64,000 bases of DNA from Oceanobacillus neutriphilus. Lineage in GTDB: Bacteria; Bacillota; Bacilli; Bacillales; Amphibacillaceae. A program made the translations under genes and the position numbers. Below the pieces are notes generated by a model. It did no database searches. It saw nothing but the letters and a program-made list of their open reading frames with translations, and was not told the DNA's origin. Below are positions 25,435 through 33,557 of this stretch, piece after piece. The stretch covers positions 186,001-250,000 of the forward strand of contig NZ_BMLW01000004.1 of assembly GCF_014645515.1 (NCBI RefSeq). Reading direction: 5' to 3'. How positions within the stretch are numbered: position 1 is the first letter of the stretch; the number at the start of each line of letters is the position of its first letter.

Positions 25435-26376
25435 TTATTTTTCTTGTCTTGCCAACCCTGTAATATAATCAAAGAAAGCACCACGATTAACTTCATAAAC
25501 AAACTGAACAGGACGCCCTGACTCTGTAATCTCGGTTTTCCCTTGACTGGCCCCACCGGGATGAACGATACTTTTGACTTCTTTTTTCTTTACCAGATCA
25601 GGCTTTCCAACTGTCGCGGTTGTCAATACATCCCATAAGAAATAAGTGGAGTTCGTTTGAAAATGTACAAGCGGCGGGACCATCGCATAGCACTGTCCAA
25701 GGAAATCAATTCCGATATCCCGGCGATCAGCCGCCCATCTATCTCTGACATCAATTGTCAATGGAACCATATTCGTGCTTTCCAAAGCGATTAAATCAAT
25801 TTCAATCGAACTATCCCACACTGTTTTCACAGCCTCCGGATCCCAGAAAGCATTCCATTCCGCGGTCCCATCATGCTCCGGCTCCTCAACATTGCCGTTC
25901 TCCAGAAATGTTCCGCCCATCCAGATAAGCTTTTCAATTTTCTCTTCAATATCCGGGGCGGTTTCCAATGCTCTTGCCAGGTCTGTTAAAGGACCGACAA
26001 ATACAAGTGTTATTTTCTCATCACTTTTACGTAGTACCTTTACCAGATGCTCGTGTGCTGCTTCTTCTGCAAGCTTTGCTTCTATCTTCCCAGACTCATT
26101 TAATATAGGGAGTGCATCTACGAAGAAAGCGTGCATCCGCCAATCCTTTGGAAATGGATTTTTCCCGCGGGAAGTAGATGCAGATACCTCCACATCCTGC
26201 CCTTTTCCAAAACGGTCAATAATTTTACGGCTTGCATAAACAGCCGGCTCTAAATAACAGTCTGCCGGAATAACTCCGACCCCTGCTACCTCGACATCTT
26301 CCATTTGTAATAATAAAAACAGTGAGATCAAGTCATCTACACCGCCATCATGATTTAAATATACTTTCTTCTTCAT
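25435..26376 (-). CDS. Nucleoside hydrolase (IunH/ribohydrolase family)
   Basis: A 313-residue enzyme of the inosine-uridine nucleoside hydrolase fold, which splits nucleosides to base and ribose. The N-terminal HDGGVDDLISLFLLL is a variant of the usual DTDPGIDD calcium site (first Asp as His-Asp, second pair kept); LVFVGPLTDLARAL, WMGGTF and EWNAFWDPEA are family motifs, the last with the C-terminal calcium Asp region. The ATG at 26374-26376 follows GAGGAG by seven bases; a longer frame to 26463 adds 29 residues without a ribosome site. It lies 96 bases downstream of the LacI-type gene on the same strand, with no nucleoside transporter nearby, so its link to the sucrose genes is unclear. Confidence 0.88.
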   Translation of the reverse strand: MKKKVYLNHDGGVDDLISLFLLLQMEDVEVAGVGVIPADCYLEPAVYASRKIIDRFGKGQDVEVSASTSRGKNPFPKDWRMHAFFVDALPILNESGKIEAKLAEEAAHEHLVKVLRKSDEKITLVFVGPLTDLARALETAPDIEEKIEKLIWMGGTFLENGNVEEPEHDGTAEWNAFWDPEAVKTVWDSSIEIDLIALESTNMVPLTIDVRDRWAADRRDIGIDFLGQCYAMVPPLVHFQTNSTYFLWDVLTTATVGKPDLVKKKEVKSIVHPGGASQGKTEITESGRPVQFVYEVNRGAFFDYITGLARQEK

Positions 26377-26472
26377 GAATAAACTCCTCTTTTCTTTTAA
26401 AGCATCCTCAAACAAGACGCTTATTATATTTACAGCTCTCCAGTAAAAGCACTTTATAGACAAACATCTATT

Positions 26473-27471
26473 TTATACCTTTTTATAATTAGAGCTTGTC
26501 CGTTCAATTAATACGGGCTCCAGCTTGATATCAACTTTTTCCGTGGATACTTCATTTTCAATACGGTTGAGAAGAACCTCAAGTGTTGTTTTCACCATGT
26601 CTTCAATCGGCTGATGAATACTGGAAATCCCCATAATTTTAGAAAGGTATGTATCATCAAAGCCAATTAAACTGATGTCTTCAGGTATACGAATTTTTCT
26701 TTCCTGGGCCATTTCCAAAAATTCGAGAGCCACCAAATCGTTCCCGGCAAAAATACATGTGAAATCAAGCTGCTCTTGCTTCTCCTTTAAGTAGGCTTCA
26801 ATATCCTGCCGGATCAGATAATTGTTCGTAGAAGTCTCTTCCACGCGGATAAAATTGTTCAAATCAAACTCGAAGCCATTTTCGTACAATACACTTTTAT
26901 ATCCTAAAAATTTATCATCCAGTGCCGTCCCAATAAATCCGAATTTTTTATGCCCTGCATGTATAAATTTTTCAGCGGCAATTTTCCCCGCCTGCATATG
27001 ATCAAGACCGACGCTATCCAATGATTGATGGTTCTGTGTAATGATTACCGTCGGGATACCAAGTTTATTCATTCGTTTTAAGTTGTACTCACCCGTAGGT
27101 ATACAAATTACTCCATCCGCCTGGCGGGCTATAAAATTCTGAATACTCTCCCATTCTGTAATTGGATTATGTTTGGAATTATGCAGGAGAATACTATACC
27201 CAAGTTTTCTAGCTTCGGATTCTAATACATCAACCAGTTCTACAAAATAAGGATTATACGTTTCTGTGACACACACACCAATAATTTTGGATTGGCTTCT
27301 TTTCAAAGTTTGTGCAGCGCTATTCGGAATATACCCTACATCTTCAATAACCTTAAGCACCCGTTTTGCTGCATCTTCATTAACTTTCTCATTCCCGTTA
27401 ATAACACGCGAGACAGTAGATTGTGAAACATTTGCCAGTTTAGCAATTTCTTTCATTGTCAATTTAGCCAT
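26473..27471 (-). CDS. LacI family repressor, probable sucrose regulator (CscR-like)
   Basis: A 332-residue LacI-type regulator. The N-terminal helix-turn-helix (about 5-30: MKEIAKLANVSQSTVSRVIN) and hinge helix precede a periplasmic-binding-protein-like effector domain (60-325). It is divergent from the sucrose permease gene; near-identical palindromes GAATTCGTATTC (27494-27505) and GAATACGTATTC (27711-27722) lie at its own start and at the permease promoter, so it likely controls both directions. The effector is probably a sugar such as sucrose or fructose, but this is inferred. The nucleoside hydrolase lies downstream on the same strand. Confidence 0.9.
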   Translation of the reverse strand: MAKLTMKEIAKLANVSQSTVSRVINGNEKVNEDAAKRVLKVIEDVGYIPNSAAQTLKRSQSKIIGVCVTETYNPYFVELVDVLESEARKLGYSILLHNSKHNPITEWESIQNFIARQADGVICIPTGEYNLKRMNKLGIPTVIITQNHQSLDSVGLDHMQAGKIAAEKFIHAGHKKFGFIGTALDDKFLGYKSVLYENGFEFDLNNFIRVEETSTNNYLIRQDIEAYLKEKQEQLDFTCIFAGNDLVALEFLEMAQERKIRIPEDISLIGFDDTYLSKIMGISSIHQPIEDMVKTTLEVLLNRIENEVSTEKVDIKLEPVLIERTSSNYKKV

Positions 27472-27493
27472 AGCAGACTCCCTTTCTTTTCGT

Positions 27494-27505
27494 GAATTCG
27501 TATTC
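27494..27505. promoter_or_regulatory. LacI-type operator near the repressor start
   Basis: GAATTCGTATTC, a 12-base dyad with one mismatch to the perfect palindrome at 27711-27722. It lies 22 bases upstream of the repressor start codon, fitting autoregulation. Confidence 0.6.
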
Positions 27506-27644
27506 TCATAAATAGATTAATATTTCATATAAGGTCTTTAACATAAATTTTTATCATAATTACAGATCAACTGCCGTCTGAATTATTCCCGTCTAACATT
27601 GCAACAGCAAGCAGCATATGCCAATAAAAATACATGATTAACCT

Positions 27645-27722
27645 AGAAATCGTTTTCTAAAATCATTGACTTACTATTTTTCAAGGAATATAATAAATAA
27701 CATCGTTAGTGAATACGTATTC
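27645..27722 (+). promoter_or_regulatory. Sucrose operon promoter with LacI operator and cre-like site
   Basis: TTGACT (27666-27671), 17 bases, TATAAT (27689-27694): a strong SigA promoter. The perfect palindrome GAATACGTATTC (27711-27722) lies just downstream of the start of transcription, where a repressor would block. AGAAATCGTTTTCT (27645-27658), just upstream of the -35 box, resembles cre with two mismatches. About 120 bases of leader follow before the permease; nothing else was seen in 27506-27842. Confidence 0.8.
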
Positions 27723-27842
27723 TTGATATATTCACAAAGGAGGTTTTAAAAAACTTTTCAGCTTTATTTGTTACTTTTTTCGACCCGTAAACCATCCCTT
27801 TTATAATATTATTTTACTACATTTAGAGAATAGGTGATAACA

Positions 27843-29090
27843 ATGCATATGTTTAAAAATAAAAATTACTGGTTTTCATCCGGCTATCTGTTTCTTTTCT
27901 TTATAACTTGGTCAATCTGGTGGTCTTTTTATTCCATTTGGTTAAACGGGACACTCGGTTTAACAGGCTCTCAGACAGGAACCGTTTTTTCAATCAATTC
28001 ATTCCTTTCATTGATATTTATGCTGCTATATGGTGTTATTCAGGATAAAATTGGCACCAAAAAATATTTAATCTGGTTTCAGAGTATTTTCCTTATCGGA
28101 ACAGGACCATTTATCATTTATGTATACGAACCGCTCCTGCAGTCAAACTTTACGATCGGTGCTATTCTAGGCGGTTTTTATTTTGGTGCCGGTTTCATCG
28201 CAGGGGTTGCATTCCTTGAATCATACGCCGAGAAACTGAGTCGGAAATTCAACTTCGAATATGGAACATCAAGAATGTGGGGCTCCATTGGATACGCATG
28301 TGCTACGCTAACTGCAGGATTACTGCTCAGCATTAATCCCCATCTTAATTTTTGGATTGCTTCCGTTGCAGGGGTTGGCTTCTTTCTTTTAAACTGCTTC
28401 TTTAAAGTCGATGTAAATGAAACAGAAGAAGATAAGACAGCAAGTTTACGTATAAAGGATATTGTCTCCATTGTCAAAGTGAAAAAGTTTTGGTATTTTG
28501 TTCTATTCCTTTTTGGAACTGCTTGTATTTACACGATTTATGATGTTCAGCTGTTTCCAGTTTATTTCACACAGCATTTCACTGATACGGACATGGGATA
28601 TCAAGTATTTGGATATTTAAATTCATTCCAGGTTTTTCTTGAATCAGCTATGCTGTTTGCTGCACCATTTATTGTTAATAAAGTTGGAGCAAAGCAATCA
28701 TTGATTTTGGCCGGTGTTATTATGGGTACCCGTATAATAGGCTCTGCACTGGTTGACAGTACGATTGCTATTTCATTAATCAAGCTGCTTCACGGGATTG
28801 AACTGCCTATCCTGCTCATTGCTATTTTTAAATATATTGCACTTAATTTTGATCAGAGGCTTTCTGCTACAATTTACCTGATTGGTTTTAAAATATCAGG
28901 CGAAATCGGTGTTATTGCCTTTTCATCTGTAATTGGCAAGCTTTATGATAACACAGGTTTTATAACGACATTTTTCGTCCTTGGCGCAATTGTCTATGTT
29001 TTCACAGTTGCTGCTATCTTTTTCTTAAGTAATCACAAATCAAAACGAAATGAGGATATTCAATATGAACCAGCAGAAGACACACAATGA
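27843..29090 (+). CDS. cscB: Sucrose:H+ symporter, LacY/CscB family
   Basis: A 415-residue MFS protein with 12 helices. It tracks E. coli CscB closely along its length: FLFFITWSIWWSFYSIWL, LYGVIQDKIG, GPFIIYVYEPLLQSNF, NFEYGTSRMWGSIGYA and LFPVYFTQHF are recognisable CscB-like segments. It should import unmodified sucrose, so the next gene is better called invertase than sucrose-6-phosphate hydrolase. I chose the ATG at 27843, with AGGTGAT at suitable spacing; a GTG at 27834 lies in that site. A CscB-type carrier in a Bacillaceae chromosome is less common than a sucrose PTS. The gene ends 26 bases inside the invertase gene. Confidence 0.9.
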   Translation: MHMFKNKNYWFSSGYLFLFFITWSIWWSFYSIWLNGTLGLTGSQTGTVFSINSFLSLIFMLLYGVIQDKIGTKKYLIWFQSIFLIGTGPFIIYVYEPLLQSNFTIGAILGGFYFGAGFIAGVAFLESYAEKLSRKFNFEYGTSRMWGSIGYACATLTAGLLLSINPHLNFWIASVAGVGFFLLNCFFKVDVNETEEDKTASLRIKDIVSIVKVKKFWYFVLFLFGTACIYTIYDVQLFPVYFTQHFTDTDMGYQVFGYLNSFQVFLESAMLFAAPFIVNKVGAKQSLILAGVIMGTRIIGSALVDSTIAISLIKLLHGIELPILLIAIFKYIALNFDQRLSATIYLIGFKISGEIGVIAFSSVIGKLYDNTGFITTFFVLGAIVYVFTVAAIFFLSNHKSKRNEDIQYEPAEDTQ

Positions 29091-30561
29091 ACAGCTTTCA
29101 CTCGCCAATCAATCAGTGGCCAATTTAAAAGGTGAGTTAAAGGATGCTTCATATCGTCTCAACTATCATTTTATGGCTCCTGTAGGCTGGATAAACGACC
29201 CTAATGGTCTTATCCAACATAACGGGGTTTACCATTTATTTTACCAGTTCAACCCATATAGCTTTCATTGGGGACCGATGCACTGGGGACATGCCACAAG
29301 TACAGACCTCGTTCACTGGAACCATGAACCAGTTGCTTTAGCCCCATCTGAAGACTATGAGTATGATGAAGCAAAGAACGAGATGGGATGTTTCTCAGGC
29401 TCTGCCGTAATGAACGGAGATGTCATGACACTGATCTATACTGGGCATTTAGAAGGTATTGAAAATAAGGAAGTGCAGGCTATTGCAACTTCAACAGATG
29501 GGATACATTTCACAAAACATCCTGCAAATCCAGTTATCAGCAAAAGTCCCGAGGGCTTAAGCAATGAATTCCGGGATCCGAAAGTATGGAAACATGGGGA
29601 ATTCTGGTATATGGTTGTGGGAACAGCCGTAGATAATGATGGCGCAATTGCACTATACAAATCCAGTAATCTGACGGAATGGGAATATGTAGGCATTGCT
29701 GCGAAAAGTGACGGCACTCAAGGGGATATGTGGGAATGTCCAGATCTATTTCCGCTTGGAGATAAGTATGTATTGATAACATCTCCAATGAACACAGATA
29801 ATGGAAAAAGTACGGTTATGACAGGCAGCATGGATTATGAGAAGGGCATTTTCACACCCGAATCACAGCGGGAAATTGACTATGGAATCGACTTCTATGC
29901 TGCACAGACTTTTGAGGACGATAAAGGACGACGTATCCTTATTGCCTGGATGGATTTCCCTTTTACAGAATTCCCATCCAAAGTGGATAAGTGGTCCGGT
30001 GCTATGACAATTCCCCGCGAGCTCACATTGGGGGAAGACGGGTTCGTATGCTCTCATCCAGTTCAGGAACTACGTGCACTACGGGATATCCATAAGCATT
30101 ATGGTAAACTTGCGCTATCAAAAGAGGACGCTTATGATCTTAATTCCAATAAGACTTTCAAACACAGCTATGAATTAAAATGCAAATGGACATTACTTGA
30201 GAACGAAAAAGACGGAAAAGTCGGCTTACGTCTACGTCAATCAGAGGATGGTTCTGAGCAAACAATCGTTTCCTATGATCCGGCAACAAATGAAGTAATG
30301 GTCGATACAACACATGCAGGAGAACTTTCACATAAAGCTGTTAATAAAGCGCCCTTGCGCACTGACAATAACGAAATTACACTTCATGTGTTTGTCGATA
30401 CATGCTCTGTTGAGGTATTCGTGAATGATGGTGAGGCAGCGCTCTCCACACGAATTTATCCAGACCTCGCAAGCAACGGTATAGAGTTATACACAGAAGG
30501 AATGGAAGCGACAGTAGAATATATTGACATCTGGTCTTTTAAAAATACCGGGATTTCATAA
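29065..30561 (+). CDS. cscA: GH32 sucrose hydrolase (invertase, CscA-like)
   Basis: A 498-residue GH32 enzyme. The five-bladed catalytic domain has the nucleophile D45 in WINDPNG, the transition-state D171 in FRDPK and acid/base E224 in MWECPD; a C-terminal beta-sandwich (about 340-490) follows. No signal peptide is seen, so it acts on cytoplasmic sucrose brought in by the CscB-type permease, giving glucose and fructose. I chose the ATG at 29065, nine bases after GAGG; the earlier in-frame ATG at 29050 overlaps this site. It overlaps the end of the permease gene, so translation is probably coupled, and a strong terminator follows. Confidence 0.94.
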   Translation: MNQQKTHNEQLSLANQSVANLKGELKDASYRLNYHFMAPVGWINDPNGLIQHNGVYHLFYQFNPYSFHWGPMHWGHATSTDLVHWNHEPVALAPSEDYEYDEAKNEMGCFSGSAVMNGDVMTLIYTGHLEGIENKEVQAIATSTDGIHFTKHPANPVISKSPEGLSNEFRDPKVWKHGEFWYMVVGTAVDNDGAIALYKSSNLTEWEYVGIAAKSDGTQGDMWECPDLFPLGDKYVLITSPMNTDNGKSTVMTGSMDYEKGIFTPESQREIDYGIDFYAAQTFEDDKGRRILIAWMDFPFTEFPSKVDKWSGAMTIPRELTLGEDGFVCSHPVQELRALRDIHKHYGKLALSKEDAYDLNSNKTFKHSYELKCKWTLLENEKDGKVGLRLRQSEDGSEQTIVSYDPATNEVMVDTTHAGELSHKAVNKAPLRTDNNEITLHVFVDTCSVEVFVNDGEAALSTRIYPDLASNGIELYTEGMEATVEYIDIWSFKNTGIS

Positions 30562-30565
30562 AATA

Positions 30566-30625
30566 AAAACGGATCTTTCATGACGGGCGGACTAATTCCG
30601 CTCCTGCTTATGAAAGATCCGTTTT
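30566..30625 (+). terminator. Terminator of the sucrose operon
   Basis: Sixteen-base perfect arms (30566-30581 and 30610-30625) followed by TTTATTTATTT, beginning just after the invertase stop. Confidence 0.9.
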
Positions 30626-30681
30626 ATTTATTTCATGGGCATAATTTTACGCGCCCTGTCTTCTCTGACAATTCACGCTTA

Positions 30682-32265
30682 TCAATCGGTCTGCTTCTCG
30701 GCAGAATACCTTGCTTTTCGAACATTTTTAATCCAGGCCCGGTCCTCGTCCATCATTTTTTTAGCAGCATAGACCGTTAGCACCTGAATAATAATGATTG
30801 GTATTCCCATCAATCCCGATAGCACTTCCAGTGGAGAAAGACCTCCTACACTCATAAGCGTTAGAGCAAGCATAGTAATTAAAACTGCCACTAAAATTCT
30901 TAACGACTTATATGGCGTAGATTTTGTCATATCCTGATTGGACATATAGGTAGCTACAGTGTAAGTTGTTGAATCTAATGTAGTAATTAAGAAAACCGTC
31001 GCAATAATCGTAAATAAGATGATAGTTAATGCCGGGAATGGCAACGAGCTCAAAATAGCAGGAATCGATTGCTCCAAGCCTTGATTTTGAACAATATCCA
31101 GCACTGGCACTGCATCTGTCACCTGCCTGTGAACACTCAGCCCTCCCAGAACGCCTGTCGCAATCCAGGATAATAGCGTAGGCGCCAATAGATACGTTAA
31201 AATCATTTCTTTAATCGTTCTGCCTTTGGATACAATTGCCGCAAAAACACCATGAAGCATCGCCCAGGTTGCATTGTAAGCAAACCAAAAGACGGTATGA
31301 CTCTCAATATGTGTACCTCCCTCCATGTCAAGTGAATTGGTGTACAGAGAAAAGTTCATATAATTATTGATTAAATATCGTGCGGAATCAGAAAAGAAAT
31401 TCATAATAAAGATTCCTGGCCCAATGACAAGAATAAGGAGAGCAAAAGCTCCTGCAAGATACATATTCAATGCACTTAACCGTTTGATTCCTTTATCAAT
31501 ACCTACATAAGCACTGATGGAAAACCCTAAAACCCATACTAATGTAACAATTACTGTAAAAGGAAATGTCACCTTAATATTCAATACTTCCGCCAGATTA
31601 TACGTAACAATCGGCGTACCAAGACCTAATGTCACTGCGGCCCCGGCTAAAATGCTGACTAAGAATAAAATATCAAGAATAATCCCGCCAATTCCATCTG
31701 TAAACCTGTCGCCGAATATAACACGGCACGCCTCTGAAATACGCATTTTTGGTTTTTTCCGGACATATAATAGATATCCCATCGCTGGCGCTACCATAAC
31801 AAAAACGGCAAAGGTCTGAAAGGTCCATAAAAACATACTGTAGGAATTCCCTGCAAGAATTGCTTCCATTGATCCTGCTTCCAATCCAAACGGCGGATCA
31901 TTCGCAACTTCACTCCATTGCGTCAAACCCGTCCGCATAATTGTTGAACCAAGCCCCATTGCAATCAAAATAGATGCGTATTCAAATAAGTTGTATCTTG
32001 GCTTCTTTGCCGGATCACCCAAAACTACTTTCCCATATTTAGAAAATGAAAAATACACTGCAGCTATAACGATAAGCAAGGCATACCATAAATAACCCCA
32101 TTTAAAGGAATCTACTAATGTATTAAAAATACTGTCCAATAATTGCTTAGATTCGCTTGTATACATTGCAAATAGAGCACTAAATATTGCTATAATCACA
32201 ATAGAAGGAATAACAATGCTTTTCTCAACTAAGCTTTTTTTCTTCTGTCGTCCAGGCGCTTCCAT
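30682..32265 (-). CDS. BCCT family transporter (betaine/carnitine/choline type), atypical
   Basis: A 527-residue carrier with about 12 membrane helices and the BCCT fold features, including the VYFSFSKYGKVVLG segment after helix 2. The family moves betaine, choline, carnitine or related quaternary or zwitterionic solutes. The region that usually reads like GLVFWGVAEP reads MGLGSTIMRTGLTQWSEVAN here, so the aromatic and proline positions differ and the substrate may not be glycine betaine. The ATG follows AGGAG by eight bases. It is transcribed alone. A role in osmoprotection is possible but not shown; a nutritional solute is equally likely. Confidence 0.88.
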   Translation of the reverse strand: MEAPGRQKKKSLVEKSIVIPSIVIIAIFSALFAMYTSESKQLLDSIFNTLVDSFKWGYLWYALLIVIAAVYFSFSKYGKVVLGDPAKKPRYNLFEYASILIAMGLGSTIMRTGLTQWSEVANDPPFGLEAGSMEAILAGNSYSMFLWTFQTFAVFVMVAPAMGYLLYVRKKPKMRISEACRVIFGDRFTDGIGGIILDILFLVSILAGAAVTLGLGTPIVTYNLAEVLNIKVTFPFTVIVTLVWVLGFSISAYVGIDKGIKRLSALNMYLAGAFALLILVIGPGIFIMNFFSDSARYLINNYMNFSLYTNSLDMEGGTHIESHTVFWFAYNATWAMLHGVFAAIVSKGRTIKEMILTYLLAPTLLSWIATGVLGGLSVHRQVTDAVPVLDIVQNQGLEQSIPAILSSLPFPALTIILFTIIATVFLITTLDSTTYTVATYMSNQDMTKSTPYKSLRILVAVLITMLALTLMSVGGLSPLEVLSGLMGIPIIIIQVLTVYAAKKMMDEDRAWIKNVRKARYSAEKQTD

Positions 32266-32516
32266 GTTAAGTTCTCCTTTCTCTGCTATCTGATTAGAAA
32301 AAATAGATACGAATATGACTTATGTTTTTCACATCTACTAATACCACAGAAGCAAAATTACAAAACATGGAAAGGTAAAACGACACTCCATTCAACATAT
32401 TTTTATAGATGGACCATCTGCGATTGAATTTTACATTTACTATTCATATGGCATGTTAGTCACAAAAAAAGAGATTATGTTACAATCAGGATGACTTCAA
32501 AAATAAAGAAAAAAGA

Positions 32517-32559
32517 ATTCAGGCAAATATCAGATCTTTCATCTGATATTTGCCTGAAT
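32517..32559 (-). terminator. Terminator downstream of the UTRA regulator
   Basis: Perfect 18-base arms (32517-32534 and 32542-32559) around a seven-base loop, with a minus-strand TCTTTTTTCTTT tail. The rest of 32266-32516 is AT-rich, with no gene visible and only the presumed BCCT promoter. Confidence 0.9.
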
Positions 32560-32619
32560 CTCCTTTTAACTCCATATTCTTATATAATTTATTTCTTTAT
32601 ATTACCCTCGTAAAAAAAG

Positions 32620-33336
32620 CTAGGTCAATTCTACTGTATAGTCAAACTTATCTCCACGCGCAATTCCCAGTGTATAACCAATCAGATACTCATTATGATA
32701 TGCATATCGTTTAATCATCATGGCTGACTGATTAGGAGGTAATTGAAAATGCTTCGCTTCTTCTTCACGTAATGTTGTGGCCTTAAAGCTTTCAATTGCT
32801 TTTGTAACTCCAAGCGAATAGTCCTCTATAAAAATTTGGTACATCGATCTTGACTCTAAATCTTCTTTTGAGAGGTTTGGAAAAAACTTTTTCGGTAAAT
32901 AAGTTGTCTCATAAAGCAAGGGCTCATCATCCGCAAGCTGCAGTCGGATCACTTTAATAACTATTTCAAAGGGAGAAATGTTTAATTTACTTGCCAGCCG
33001 TTCATCTACGACTGCCTCTTCAAAATCCAAGACAACCGTAGATGGCTCTTTTCCATTCTTTTTCATCTCTTCTGTGAAACTATAAAGTTTTACAAGATGC
33101 TGATTGTAGCGTTTCGCTGATACAAACGTTCCTGCACCACGCACCTTATAAATATATCCTTCTCTTTCTAATTCTTGTAAAGCCTGACGCACAGTGATTC
33201 TACTTAATTTGTAAATCTCACATAGCTCCCGTTCCGGAGGCAGTCTCTCTCCTTCAAGATAATAACTTTCATCTATTTTTTTTATTAAATCCTCCATTAA
33301 TTGTAAATAAAGAGGCAATCTATTATTTTTATCCAT
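32620..33336 (-). CDS. GntR/HutC family regulator with UTRA domain
   Basis: A 238-residue regulator: winged helix (about 5-70: YLQLMEDLIKKI, then LPPERELCEIYKLSRITVRQALQ) and a UTRA effector domain (about 90-235). UTRA regulators typically sense sugar phosphates or amino sugars. It sits at the distal end of the ascorbate-type PTS operon, after a 222-base gap, and is the best candidate to bind the palindromes upstream of the EIIA gene. The ATG at 33334-33336 follows AGGGAAG by ten bases; a GTG at 33357 has no ribosome site. Confidence 0.88.
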   Translation of the reverse strand: MDKNNRLPLYLQLMEDLIKKIDESYYLEGERLPPERELCEIYKLSRITVRQALQELEREGYIYKVRGAGTFVSAKRYNQHLVKLYSFTEEMKKNGKEPSTVVLDFEEAVVDERLASKLNISPFEIVIKVIRLQLADDEPLLYETTYLPKKFFPNLSKEDLESRSMYQIFIEDYSLGVTKAIESFKATTLREEEAKHFQLPPNQSAMMIKRYAYHNEYLIGYTLGIARGDKFDYTVELT

Positions 33337-33557
33337 TGCTTTATATCTTCCCTGCACATATATTCTTTATTCATGAAATACATACATGAATAAAGGAGGT
33401 TAATCAAATACTGCTAAATTACTGCGATTATATCATAGGAAAGAATAGATATATACGGCTTATTTAGCAACAGCCAATAAAATATCGCAGTTGATAAGCC
33501 AAAACTGAAGCACCGACAGTCTCTATCTGCTATTACTTCCCATCTATAATCGCCCTA

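Noticed and set aside
30580..30780. Small plus-strand frame after the invertase gene
   Set aside because: It begins inside the invertase terminator stem and continues antisense to the BCCT gene.
32437..32559. A possible plus-strand small RNA from a TACAAT-type box to the hairpin at 32517
   Set aside because: The -35 spacing is poor (about 19) and the T-rich tail is on the minus strand, so the hairpin is explained by the UTRA regulator's terminator.
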